From Roseiarcus sp035308145 (lineage in GTDB: Bacteria > Pseudomonadota > Alphaproteobacteria > Rhizobiales > Beijerinckiaceae), in contig DATGHD010000094.1 of NCBI GenBank assembly GCA_035308145.1, positions 1-8,594 on the forward strand: a DNA stretch of 8,594 nt, in the 5' to 3' direction. The translations under genes were made by a program, and so were the position numbers. This document shows positions 1 through 6,700 of this stretch, piece after piece (the first letter of the stretch is position 1; each line of letters opens with the position of its first letter). Below the pieces are notes generated by a model. It was not told where the DNA came from, made no database searches, and saw only the letters and a program-made list of their open reading frames with translations.

Positions 1-2806
1 CCGCCCGTCTTTCACGCTCGGCGGCACCGGCGGCGGCATCGCCTATAACAAGGCGGAGTTCATCGACATCGTCGAACGCGGCATCGACGCTTCGCCGACC
101 TCCGAAGTGCTGATCGAGGAATCGGTGCTCGGCTGGAAAGAATTCGAGATGGAGGTGGTGCGCGATAGATGCGATAATTGCATCATCATCTGTTCGATCG
201 AAAACATCGATCCGATGGGCGTGCACACCGGCGATTCGATCACCGTCGCGCCAGCGCTGACCCTGACCGACAAAGAGTACCAGATCATGCGCGACGCCTC
301 GATCGCGGTGTTGCGCGAGGTCGGCGTCGAGACCGGCGGCTCCAATGTGCAATTCGCGGTCAATCCCGAGGATGGCCGGATGGTCGTCATCGAGATGAAC
401 CCGCGCGTGTCGCGCTCCTCGGCGCTCGCGTCGAAGGCGACCGGCTTTCCGATCGCCAAAGTCGCGGCGAAGCTTGCCGTCGGCTACACGCTCGACGAGA
501 TCGCCAACGACATCACTGGAGGCGCGACGCCGGCCTCTTTCGAGCCGACGATCGACTATATCGTCACCAAGATCCCGCGCTTCGCTTTCGAGAAATTCCC
601 CGGCGCCGAGCCGATCTTAACCACGGCGATGAAATCGGTCGGCGAGGCGATGGCGATCGGCCGCACTTTCGCCGAGTCTCTGCAAAAAGCGCTGCGGTCA
701 TTGGAGACGGGCCTGACCGGGCTCGACGAAATCGAGATCGAAGGCCTCGGCAAGGGCGACGATCACAATGTGATGCGCGCGGCGATCGGCGCGCCGACCC
801 CCGATCGCCTGCTCAACGTCGCCCAAGCGATTCGCTTCGGCATGAGCGTCGAGGAGATTCACGATGTATGCCGCATCGATCCCTGGTTCCTCGACCGCAT
901 CGCAGAAATCGTCGCGCTGGAATCGAAGGTTAGAAAGCATGGACTGCCGAAGGATGCCGCCAATCTGCGTCGTCTGAAAGCCGCCGGCTTTTCCGACTCG
1001 CGGCTTGCGACGCTCGCCGGGCTCGACGAGCCGGACGTCGCCGCGGCGCGGCGGGCGGCGGGCGTTGCGCCGGTCTACAAGCGCATCGACACGTGCGCGG
1101 CCGAGTTCGCTTCGCCGACCGCCTATATGTATTCGACCTACGAGACGCCTTTCGGGGCAAAGCCCGTATGCGAGGCGCGGCCGTCCTCTCGTGAGAAAAT
1201 CATCATTCTGGGCGGCGGCCCCAATCGGATCGGCCAAGGCATCGAGTTTGACTATTGCTGTTGCCACGCCTGTTTCGCGCTGAGCGAAGCGGGCTACGAG
1301 ACGATCATGATCAATTGCAATCCGGAGACGGTGTCGACGGATTACGATACGTCCAATCGCCTCTATTTCGAGCCGCTGACCGTCGAGGACGTCACGGCCA
1401 TTCTCGACAAGGAGCGCGAAAAAGGGACGCTCAAAGGCGTCATCGTGCAATTCGGCGGCCAGACGCCGCTGAAGCTCGCTCGAGCGATCGAACAGGCCGG
1501 CGCGCCGATCCTTGGCACCTCCGTTGATTCGATCGATCTCGCCGAGGACCGCGATCTTTTCAAGCGCCTCCTCGACAAGCTGGGCTTGAAGCAGCCGAAG
1601 AACGGCATCGCCTACTCGGTCGAACAATCGCGCCTGGTCGCCGCCGATCTCGGCCTGCCGCTGGTCGTTCGGCCCTCCTATGTGCTCGGCGGGCGCGCGA
1701 TGGCGATTATCCATGACCAGAGCGAGCTCGACGACTATCTGCTCGGCACGCTGCCGGGCCTCGTGCCGTCGGATGTCAAGGCGCGCTATCCCAATGACAA
1801 GACCGGGCAGATCAACACGGTGCTTGGCAAGAATCCGCTTCTGTTCGACCGCTACCTTTCCGACGCGGTCGAAGTCGACGTCGACGCGCTCGCCGACGGC
1901 GGCGAGGCGATCGTCGCCGGCGTCATGGAGCATATCGAGGAGGCCGGCATTCATTCAGGCGACAGCGCCTGTTCGCTGCCGCCGCGTTCGCTCAGCGACG
2001 AGACGATCGCCAAGCTCGAAGCGCAGACGCGCAAGCTCGCGCTCGCCCTCCAGGTCGGCGGCCTGATGAACGTGCAATTCGCCATCAAGGACGGCGAAAT
2101 CTATGTTCTCGAGGTCAATCCGCGCGCGTCTCGGACCGTTCCTTTCGTCGCCAAGGTGATTGGCCAGCCGATCGCCAAGATCGCCGCGCGCGTCATGGCG
2201 GGTGAAAAGCTTGCCGCCTTTCCCCTTAAGACCCACGCGCTCGGTCATGTCGGCGTCAAGGAGGCCGTGTTCCCCTTTGCGCGTTTCCCCGGCGTCGACA
2301 CCGTGCTCGGGCCGGAAATGCGCTCGACGGGCGAGGTCATCGGCCTCGACCGCTCGTTCGACGTCGCCTTCGCCAAGAGCCAGCTCGGCGCGGGGGCTGG
2401 CGTGCCCCGGGCCGGCACGGTTTTCGTCTCCGTTCGCGACGCAGATAAGCCGCGCATCGTCGAGACGATGAAGTTGCTCGCTCGTCTCGGCTTCAAGATC
2501 CAGGCCACGGGCGGCACTCAACGCTTCCTCGCGGCGGCCGGCGTTTCCGCGCAGAAAATCAACAAGGTGTCGGAAGGGCGGCCGCACTGCGTCGACGCCA
2601 TCAAGAACGGCTCGATCCAACTTGTTTTCAACACGACGGAAGGGGCCCAGGCGCTTGCCGATTCCCGTTCGCTTCGCCGCGCCGCCCTCTTGCATCACGC
2701 GCCCTATTACACCACTCTAGCAGGCGCCATCGCGGCGGCTCAGGGCATTCAGGCCTATATCGGCGGCGATCTCGAAGTGAGGGCGCTGCAGGATTATTTT
2801 CCCTGA
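1..2806 (+). CDS. carB: Carbamoyl-phosphate synthase large subunit, 5'-truncated by window edge
   Basis: Large subunit of carbamoyl-phosphate synthetase. It uses ammonia delivered by CarA, bicarbonate and two ATP to make carbamoyl phosphate for pyrimidine and arginine synthesis in the cytoplasm. The reading frame is open from base 2 and gives 934 residues. It begins at RPSFTLGGTGGG, which corresponds to about residue 169 of E. coli CarB, so roughly the first 170 residues lie outside the window. Order seen: first ATP-grasp half with VETGGSNVQFAVNP and EMNPRVSRSSALA; helical oligomerisation region (from about residue 260); second half opening at about residue 398 with GGGPNRIGQGIEFDYCC; second ATP-grasp with RPSYVLGGRAM and EVNPRASRTVPF; MGS-like allosteric domain from about residue 806 with TGGTQRF, NKVSEGRPH and NTTEG. 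About 15 extra residues (KARYPNDKTGQINTVLG) relative to E. coli in the second half are, from memory, usual in alphaproteobacteria. No frameshift or missing motif seen. Confidence 0.98.
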   Translation, partial: RPSFTLGGTGGGIAYNKAEFIDIVERGIDASPTSEVLIEESVLGWKEFEMEVVRDRCDNCIIICSIENIDPMGVHTGDSITVAPALTLTDKEYQIMRDASIAVLREVGVETGGSNVQFAVNPEDGRMVVIEMNPRVSRSSALASKATGFPIAKVAAKLAVGYTLDEIANDITGGATPASFEPTIDYIVTKIPRFAFEKFPGAEPILTTAMKSVGEAMAIGRTFAESLQKALRSLETGLTGLDEIEIEGLGKGDDHNVMRAAIGAPTPDRLLNVAQAIRFGMSVEEIHDVCRIDPWFLDRIAEIVALESKVRKHGLPKDAANLRRLKAAGFSDSRLATLAGLDEPDVAAARRAAGVAPVYKRIDTCAAEFASPTAYMYSTYETPFGAKPVCEARPSSREKIIILGGGPNRIGQGIEFDYCCCHACFALSEAGYETIMINCNPETVSTDYDTSNRLYFEPLTVEDVTAILDKEREKGTLKGVIVQFGGQTPLKLARAIEQAGAPILGTSVDSIDLAEDRDLFKRLLDKLGLKQPKNGIAYSVEQSRLVAADLGLPLVVRPSYVLGGRAMAIIHDQSELDDYLLGTLPGLVPSDVKARYPNDKTGQINTVLGKNPLLFDRYLSDAVEVDVDALADGGEAIVAGVMEHIEEAGIHSGDSACSLPPRSLSDETIAKLEAQTRKLALALQVGGLMNVQFAIKDGEIYVLEVNPRASRTVPFVAKVIGQPIAKIAARVMAGEKLAAFPLKTHALGHVGVKEAVFPFARFPGVDTVLGPEMRSTGEVIGLDRSFDVAFAKSQLGAGAGVPRAGTVFVSVRDADKPRIVETMKLLARLGFKIQATGGTQRFLAAAGVSAQKINKVSEGRPHCVDAIKNGSIQLVFNTTEGAQALADSRSLRRAALLHHAPYYTTLAGAIAAAQGIQAYIGGDLEVRALQDYFP

Positions 2807-2849
2807 CCCGACCGACGCGAAGCGATTCGCCCCCATCGCCGGTCTCAAT

Positions 2850-2884
2850 CGCCAGCGAATTGAATATTATACAATTCTCTGGCG
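2850..2884. repeat. Inverted repeat with AT-rich centre between carB and greA
   Basis: Arms 2850-2862 (CGCCAGCGAATTG) and 2872-2884 (CAATTCTCTGGCG) are complementary at 12 of 13 positions and enclose a 9-nt AT-rich loop (AATATTATA) that is itself nearly symmetric. It lies 44 nt after the carB stop and 46 nt before the greA start. No run of T follows the right arm, so it is not a canonical intrinsic terminator. It could be a carB 3' stem-loop protecting the transcript, a dimeric-regulator operator, or part of the greA control region. The sequence alone does not choose between these. I found no convincing -35/-10 pair around it. Confidence 0.6.
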
Positions 2885-2930
2885 TTGAAATAATGATTGA
2901 GGCATAACGAGGATCAAGGCAAGGTTAGCT

Positions 2931-3404
2931 ATGGAGAAGTTTCCCATCACCGCGGCCGGACATTCGGCGTTGGTCGCCGAATTCCTACGGCTGCAGCAGG
3001 TCGAGCGTCCGCGGATCATCCAGGCGATCGCCGAGGCGCGCACCCATGGCGATCTTTCGGAGAATGCGGAATATCACGCGGCCAAAGAGGCACAGTCGCT
3101 GAACGAGGGACGCATCGCCGAGCTCGAAGACAAATTGCAGCGCGCCGAGGTGATCGATGTTTCGAAATTGTCGGGCGCGACCGTCAAGTTCGGCGCGACG
3201 GTGACGCTTGTCGATGAGGACACCGACGAGAAGAAAGTATTTCAGATCGTCGGCGAGAGCGAGGCCGACGTGAAGTCCGGCCGAGTCTCGGTCACCTCGC
3301 CGACCGCGCGCGCGTTGATCGGCAAAAAGGTCGGCGATAGCGTGGAAGTGAATACGCCGGGCGGCGGCAAGAGCTACGAAATTTTGAAAGTCGCCTTTGT
3401 CTGA
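2931..3404 (+). CDS. greA: Transcription elongation factor GreA
   Basis: GreA enters the RNA polymerase secondary channel and stimulates cleavage of backtracked transcripts. The product is 157 residues, the usual family length. The N-terminal coiled coil spans roughly residues 10-75. Its tip carries HGDLSENAEYHAAKEAQ, in which D41 and E44 are the two acidic residues that bring the catalytic Mg ion to the polymerase active site. The C-terminal FKBP-like domain (about 80-157) includes VKFGATVTLVDEDT, SPTARALIGKKVGD and the final YEILKV. The start is supported by AAGG six bases upstream of the ATG and by the usual GreA opening (MEKFPIT). It lies 124 nt behind carB on the same strand, a pairing I recall as common in Rhizobiales; it may be co-transcribed or have its own promoter. 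Confidence 0.98.
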   Translation: MEKFPITAAGHSALVAEFLRLQQVERPRIIQAIAEARTHGDLSENAEYHAAKEAQSLNEGRIAELEDKLQRAEVIDVSKLSGATVKFGATVTLVDEDTDEKKVFQIVGESEADVKSGRVSVTSPTARALIGKKVGDSVEVNTPGGGKSYEILKVAFV

Positions 3405-3462
3405 CGGCACCGGCTCTACTGGGGCGTCCTGGGCGCGTCGCTCTTCGAGCAGAGGCGTCGAA

Positions 3463-3468
3463 GGGAGG
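3463..3468 (+). promoter_or_regulatory. Ribosome binding site fixing the start of the exported protein
   Basis: GGGAGG is followed by six bases and then ATG at 3475. This favours that ATG over the in-frame ATG at 3397, which overlaps the end of greA, lacks a good Shine-Dalgarno sequence and would place 26 non-signal-like residues before a clear signal peptide. Confidence 0.8.
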
Positions 3469-3474
3469 TTCTTC

Positions 3475-3996
3475 ATGAACGGGATAAGATTCGTCCGCGG
3501 CGCGGCGGCGATCGGCTTCCTGGGCGTTGCCGTGCTTGCCTCGCCGGCGATGGCGCAGACCGCTTCGCTTCCGCCGGACACTCATTTCAAGGCGATCAAA
3601 GTGGACGTCAGGCCTCTTGCGCAGGAGGTGGGCGAGCCGACGGCGGGCTGGGTCGCCCAAGCGTTGCCGGCCGCGTTGCAGGCGGCCTTCGCCGGGCGCC
3701 TGGCGCCCGGCGATCGGGCGGCGCCGACGCTCGTCGTGCGCGTCGACAAGGTTTTCCTCGGCGCGTCCGGCCCCGGCTCGCTTGATCCAGACGGGGCGGA
3801 CAAGGCGCGGGACAACATGGAAGGAGCAGGCGTGATTGTCGGACCCAACGGCCGAACGCTTGGCGTCTACCCGATGTTCACGGTGCTCGATACTTACACC
3901 GGCGGCACGAACTACGAGGTGGGCACGGAACAACGGCGGATCGGCGAGCTCGCGCAAAGCTTCGCTTATTGGCTGCCGCGCCAAATGGGTCTTTGA
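3475..3996 (+). CDS. Exported protein of unknown function
   Basis: I do not recognise a named family. The 173-residue product starts with a clear Sec signal peptide: basic residues (R5, R8), a hydrophobic stretch (about 9-23) and the cleavage-type sequence SPAMA before Q28. There is no lipobox cysteine, so a soluble periplasmic protein is expected. The mature part is about 146 residues and contains a stretch near residues 30-70 (FKAIKVDVRPLA, GWVAQALPAALQAAFAGRL), a beta-rich middle (PTLVVRVDKVFLG) and a C-terminal section with YPMFTVLDTYTGGTNYEVGT. No cysteine and no further membrane segment is apparent. The gene begins 70 nt after greA and ends 15 nt before the ELM1-family gene, so it probably shares a transcript with the latter. 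Similar short secreted proteins of unknown role are, as far as I recall, scattered in Rhizobiales; the function is open. Confidence 0.85.
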   Translation: MNGIRFVRGAAAIGFLGVAVLASPAMAQTASLPPDTHFKAIKVDVRPLAQEVGEPTAGWVAQALPAALQAAFAGRLAPGDRAAPTLVVRVDKVFLGASGPGSLDPDGADKARDNMEGAGVIVGPNGRTLGVYPMFTVLDTYTGGTNYEVGTEQRRIGELAQSFAYWLPRQMGL

Positions 3997-4011
3997 CCTT
4001 AACGAGGGCGA

Positions 4012-5001
4012 ATGGCGCGCGCGCTGGTTAGGGACGATACGCGCGTCCTCATCCTCTCTTCAGGCATGGCCGGTCATGAGGTCAATTGCCTCGGCGTCGC
4101 TGAAGCGCTCGGCGTTGCGTATGAAATTGCGGTCGTCGCTCCGCGCCGGCTTTTTAGCAGCTTGTCCCCTTACGGCCCGGTCGATCCGAAAGATCGCCGG
4201 GGGCGATCGGGCTCGATCCTCTCGCCGCCCTTCCCCGATATCGTCGTCGCCTCGGGGCGGGTGACGGTTCCTTACATCCGCGCGCTAAAGCGCGCCGGCG
4301 GGCGAAAAGTCTTCGCCGTTTTCTTGCAAGACCCGCGTTACGCGCGGCGCGAATTCGATCTGATCTGGACGCCGCAGCACGATGGCCTCGCCGGGCCCAA
4401 TGTGATCACGACCTTGACCTCGCCGCATCCTTTCCCGGCGGCGCGTCTTGCAGCCCTGCGCGATACGCCTGATCCACGCATCGCCGCCTCGCCGGCGCCC
4501 CGCGCGGCGATCCTTCTCGGCGGCCCGAGCAGCGCGCACGCCTTTGTTTGGAGCGACCTCGAACGGATGACGCGCGCGGTTCAGGCGATCGCCGCACAAG
4601 GTTATAGCCTGATGGCGACGCCCTCCCGCCGTACCCCGCCGGCGCTGATTGAAGCGGTACGGCAGGGTCTCAAAGGCGCCGACCCGAAGCGGGTTTTCCT
4701 CTGGGACGGCGCCGGCGAGAACCCCTACGGCCAGATGCTCGCCCATGCCGACGCGATCCTCGTCACCGGCGACAGCGTCAATATGATGGGCGAAGCCGTT
4801 TCAACCGGCGCGCCGGTCTTCGTCTTCACGCCCAGCGGCCGCGGCAAGCGTATCGACGCCTTCGTCGCCGCTTTGGAGGCGGCGGGCGCGGCGCGGCGTT
4901 TCGAGGGACGCCTCGAAAGCTTTGCTTATGAGCCGATCGATTCAAGCCGGACGATCGCCGAGGCGATCGCGGAGCGGTTTGGGGTGGCAAGACAGGGCTA
5001 G
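4012..5001 (+). CDS. ELM1-family protein (DUF1022-type, glycosyltransferase-like)
   Basis: A 329-residue protein of the family named after plant ELM1, the mitochondrial fission factor that recruits the dynamin-related protein. The bacterial members have no established role. Visible landmarks are the N-terminal Rossmann-type strand and loop VLILSSGMAGHEVN (about residues 12-25), FLQDPR (about 105), WTPQHDGLAGPNVITT (about 121-136), AILLGGPS at the start of the second half (about 164), ATPSRRTPP (about 203), and the family signature ENPYGQMLAHADAILVTGDS followed by VNMMGEAVSTGAPVFVF (about 236-275). The two-lobe layout resembles GT-B glycosyltransferases, so a sugar-nucleotide-linked envelope function is plausible but is inference. 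No signal peptide or membrane segment. The start follows GAGGG only three bases upstream, a tight spacing, but the length and N-terminal motif fit. Gap to the preceding exported-protein gene is 15 nt. Confidence 0.9.
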   Translation: MARALVRDDTRVLILSSGMAGHEVNCLGVAEALGVAYEIAVVAPRRLFSSLSPYGPVDPKDRRGRSGSILSPPFPDIVVASGRVTVPYIRALKRAGGRKVFAVFLQDPRYARREFDLIWTPQHDGLAGPNVITTLTSPHPFPAARLAALRDTPDPRIAASPAPRAAILLGGPSSAHAFVWSDLERMTRAVQAIAAQGYSLMATPSRRTPPALIEAVRQGLKGADPKRVFLWDGAGENPYGQMLAHADAILVTGDSVNMMGEAVSTGAPVFVFTPSGRGKRIDAFVAALEAAGAARRFEGRLESFAYEPIDSSRTIAEAIAERFGVARQG

Positions 5002-5080
5002 CTCGGTGAACCACGCGTGAGGCGGACGTATTTAAGATTGCTTGGCGAGCATTTTGCGCGAGACGAAATCGAACTCAGGG

Positions 5081-5098
5081 ATGTGCTGTTCAGCACAT
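5081..5098. repeat. Short perfect hairpin beside the left outer arm
   Basis: ATGTGCT, loop GTTC, AGCACAT: a perfect 7-bp stem that starts directly after the left outer arm. It sits where the internal hairpins of the element would be expected. A second short stem, GGAGG/CCTCC, lies at 5112-5127. Confidence 0.6.
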
Positions 5099-5123
5099 AT
5101 GAGATTGCGACGGAGGTGGATTC

Positions 5124-5269
5124 CTCCATTGTTTGCATGGCGGAGCGAAGGCGCGAGAGAAATTTGAAGTCAAGGACGACCGCGTAGCGGTCGCCGCCTT
5201 AAGGCGGCGCTTCGCGTCCTTGAGTTCAAATTTCTCTCGCGCAAAATGCTCGCCAAGCAATCAATGGAG
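5124..5269. repeat. 146-bp palindrome with internal hairpins (cloverleaf-like)
   Basis: Arms 5124-5178 and 5215-5269 align symmetrically without gaps around a single centre. The inner 28 nt (5151-5178 with 5215-5242) differ at one position only. The outer ends CTCCATTG (5124-5131) and CAATGGAG (5262-5269) match perfectly, with a more diverged stretch between. The 36-nt centre holds two further perfect stems: GACCGC/GCGGTC with loop GTA (5178-5192) and the 16-nt palindrome GCCGCCTTAAGGCGGC (5193-5208), then a weak CGC-TTC-GCG. Folded as RNA or single-stranded DNA this is a long stem crowned by two or three short hairpins. It resembles REP/REPIN-type elements in design. I do not recognise a named family. 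Confidence 0.88.
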
Positions 5270-5331
5270 TTCTGACGCTGCACGCAGCGCCCCACTCTCC
5301 CAGTCTCACATGGGTTTGAGCCAGGACAGGA

Positions 5332-5374
5332 CGGCCCTACGGGGCCGCCGCCGGAGGCGGGGACGCTTTGCGTC
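5332..5374. repeat. Three-hairpin module of the outer element
   Basis: Three consecutive perfect stems: CGGCCC/GGGCCG (5332-5347), CCGCC/GGCGG with loop GGA (5348-5360) and GACGC/GCGTC with loop TTT (5362-5374). They directly precede the right outer arm. Their order and sizes mirror the hairpins in the centre of the inner palindrome, although the bases differ, which suggests the same architecture in a second copy. Upstream, TTTGAGCCAGGACAGGACG (about 5315-5333) may be a degraded left arm for this copy. Confidence 0.7.
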
Positions 5375-5510
5375 TCCCTGACTTCGATTTCACCTCGCGC
5401 TTTGGCGTCGCTATGCAAACAATAACGAAATCTGCCCGCGCTCATAACCCCGATATCTGAATCAGTACAATTCCCAACCTTGCGCCTCGAATCGGCTATC
5501 GTCCTCGCTT

Positions 5511-5524
5511 GCGGCGAACGCCGC
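5511..5524. repeat. Small palindrome just upstream of trmJ ribosome binding site
   Basis: GCGGCGAACGCCGC is a near-perfect palindrome ending five bases before the GAGGAAGGA Shine-Dalgarno region of the next gene. It could fold in the 5' untranslated leader. In a GC-rich genome short palindromes of this kind arise by chance, so any regulatory meaning is weak. The remainder of 5424-5540 shows no clear promoter to me. Confidence 0.3.
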
Positions 5525-5540
5525 CGTTGAGGAAGGAACG

Positions 5541-6350
5541 ATGGTCGGCGCTGGAACCAACCGCGGCAAACAGGCGTTCGCTGGCGGCCCGGCGGTCGTG
5601 CTGGTCAGGCCCCAGCTTGCGGTCAATATCGGCATGTGCGCGAGAGCCATGACCAATTTCGGCCTCGACGATCTGCGCCTCGTCAACCCGCGCGAGGGCT
5701 GGCCGCGCGAAGGATTACGACGCAAGACCGCTTACGCCGCCGCCGCGAGCGCCTCGCCCTTGCTCGATCGGGCAAGAGTCTTCGCCAGCGTCAAAGAGGC
5801 CGTCGCCGATCTCAATTATGTCTATGCGACGACCGCGCGGGAGCGCGGCCAGTTGAAGCGCATTTTTACGCCAGCCGAGGCGATGCCCGAGGCGGCGGGC
5901 GCGATTCTCCGCGGCGAAAGGCGCGGCATTTTGTTCGGGCCGGAGCGCACCGGCCTCGACAATGACGACATCGCGCTCGCCGACGCCGTCCTCACCTTTC
6001 CGGTCAGTCCGGGCTATGCGTCGTTGAACCTCGCGCAAGCCGTGCTGCTCTGCGGCTATGAATGGTGGAAGGCCGCGCATGGCGGCGTTGCGCCGATCGC
6101 CGCGCCCGACCGTTCGCCGCCGGCGACCCGCGAGATGGTGCTCGCCTTCTTCGAAATGCTGGAGGGCCATCTCGAAGAGCGCGGCTTCTTTAAGCCGGCG
6201 CCGAAGCGGCCGGTGATGCAGCGAAACTTACGCAACATCTTCCACCGCATCGGCATGACCCAACAGGACGTGCGCACGCTCTGGGGCGCGATCGTCCGCC
6301 TTGTCGAGGGGCCGCGGGTCATCGTCCAGACAAGAAAGAGGAAGCGCTAG
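5541..6350 (+). CDS. trmJ: tRNA (cytidine/uridine-32-2'-O)-methyltransferase, TrmJ type
   Basis: A 269-residue SPOUT-class (TrmH/TrmJ) methyltransferase that transfers a methyl group from S-adenosylmethionine to a ribose 2'-OH; TrmJ acts on tRNA position 32. SPOUT motifs in order: VVLVRPQLAVNIGMCARAM (about residues 19-37), with the conserved Asn and Arg that shape the active site; ILFGPERTGL (about 130-139) and VSPGYASLNLAQAV (about 155-168), the knotted SAM-binding part. The C-terminal helical extension (MLEGHLEERGFF, then RNLRNIFHRIGMTQQDV) matches the E. coli TrmJ tail, which separates it from plain TrmH and supports the symbol. Start: GAGGAAGGA ends three bases before ATG. The tail RKRKR is basic and may contact tRNA. 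No gene of the same strand follows closely, so it seems monocistronic within this window. Confidence 0.93.
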   Translation: MVGAGTNRGKQAFAGGPAVVLVRPQLAVNIGMCARAMTNFGLDDLRLVNPREGWPREGLRRKTAYAAAASASPLLDRARVFASVKEAVADLNYVYATTARERGQLKRIFTPAEAMPEAAGAILRGERRGILFGPERTGLDNDDIALADAVLTFPVSPGYASLNLAQAVLLCGYEWWKAAHGGVAPIAAPDRSPPATREMVLAFFEMLEGHLEERGFFKPAPKRPVMQRNLRNIFHRIGMTQQDVRTLWGAIVRLVEGPRVIVQTRKRKR

Positions 6351-6377
6351 CCGAAGAAGGAGACGGAGGAGTGAACG

Positions 6378-6592
6378 CCCCTTCCCCCTTGCGGGGGAAG
6401 GTGGCCGGCGGAGCCGGCCGGATGAGGGGAGCCGAGCGAAGCGAGGCGGCTTGCGGGCTCTCTATCTCGCGTGATGGCGCTTAGTTTTGAGCGGAGCGCC
6501 CTTTGCCGTCGGCTCAAAGCCGTCGCGCTTCGCGCGACTACCCCTCATCCGTCATGCTTCGCATGGCGCTTTCCCCCGCAAGGGGGGAGGGA
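6378..6592. repeat. Second palindromic repeat family with two opposed arms
   Basis: Two inverted arms, 6378-6429 and 6541-6592, align gap-free around one centre. Conserved blocks are CCTTGCGGGGG and GGATGAGGGG. Each arm has an inner stem at the equivalent position: GGCCGGC-GGA-GCCGGCC (6403-6419) in the left and an imperfect 7-bp stem with loop TTC (6551-6567) in the right. Bases differ but pairing is largely kept. The left arm also forms CCTTCCCCC/GGGGGAAGG (a perfect 9-bp stem) 30 nt after trmJ, which could end transcription although no T-run follows. Between the arms are GGCGCT/AGCGCC and the perfect GTCGCGC-TTC-GCGCGAC (6522-6538). Repeats of this look are widespread between genes in Rhizobiales as I recall them. 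The stretch 6593-6700 beyond holds nothing I can name. Confidence 0.85.
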
Positions 6593-6700
6593 GGCGCAGC
6601 GCCACGCCCATGTACTTTTTCTTTGTTTTCGAAGCGTCAACCGGGCCTGGCGTCGGCTTTGTGTCGTCACGCCGCCGCCGGAGCATTCCCATTATGACGC

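Larger units (their letters stand above)
5033..5423. repeat. Outer arms of nested palindromic extragenic element
   Basis: This fills most of the non-coding gap between the ELM1-family gene and trmJ. Left arm 5033-5080 and right arm 5376-5423 are inverted copies aligned without gaps. The best part is 5056-5080 against 5376-5400, 25 nt with three mismatches, around the shared word GAAATCGAA. The same arm sequence occurs twice more inside, in the inner palindrome (5124-5269). The left arm 5036-5063 is an exact 28-nt inverted match of 5235-5262, and the outer right end shares ATTGTTTGCAT (inverted, 5413-5423) with 5128-5138. The pattern suits one element interrupted by an opposite-facing copy of itself, or three adjacent copies of which two are partial. 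Stretches between arms (5084-5123 and 5270-5331) show only small hairpins. Nothing here looks coding. Confidence 0.85.

Noticed and set aside
698..1954. Long minus-strand open frame (418 codons) opposite carB
   Set aside because: It is exactly antisense to well-conserved carB codons. In GC-rich coding DNA the opposite strand often stays open, and the translation has no recognisable motif.
1955..2698. Minus-strand open frame of 247 codons opposite the end of carB
   Set aside because: Antisense shadow of the carB second ATP-grasp and MGS-like domains; low-complexity arginine-, alanine- and glutamate-rich product.
3397..3474. Upstream in-frame start for the exported protein
   Set aside because: It overlaps the greA end, has no good ribosome binding site, and would hide a clear signal peptide that begins at 3475 behind GGGAGG.
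5033..5423. CRISPR array
   Set aside because: The repeated units are opposed palindromic arms with irregular spacing, not direct repeats with uniform spacers, and no cas gene is present.
5133..5445. Two short open frames, one on each strand, in the gap before trmJ
   Set aside because: Both are made of the palindromic arms and hairpins; translations are arginine-rich and simply read the repeat.
6382..6400. Intrinsic terminator for trmJ
   Set aside because: The 9-bp stem is strong, but no T-run follows and the stem is part of the repeat arm, so a terminator role is only possible.
6552..6692. 46-codon minus-strand frame starting 10 nt after the immunity gene stop
   Set aside because: Its second half is the repeat arm and the product is basic and low in complexity; spacing alone suggests an operon but nothing else supports a gene.
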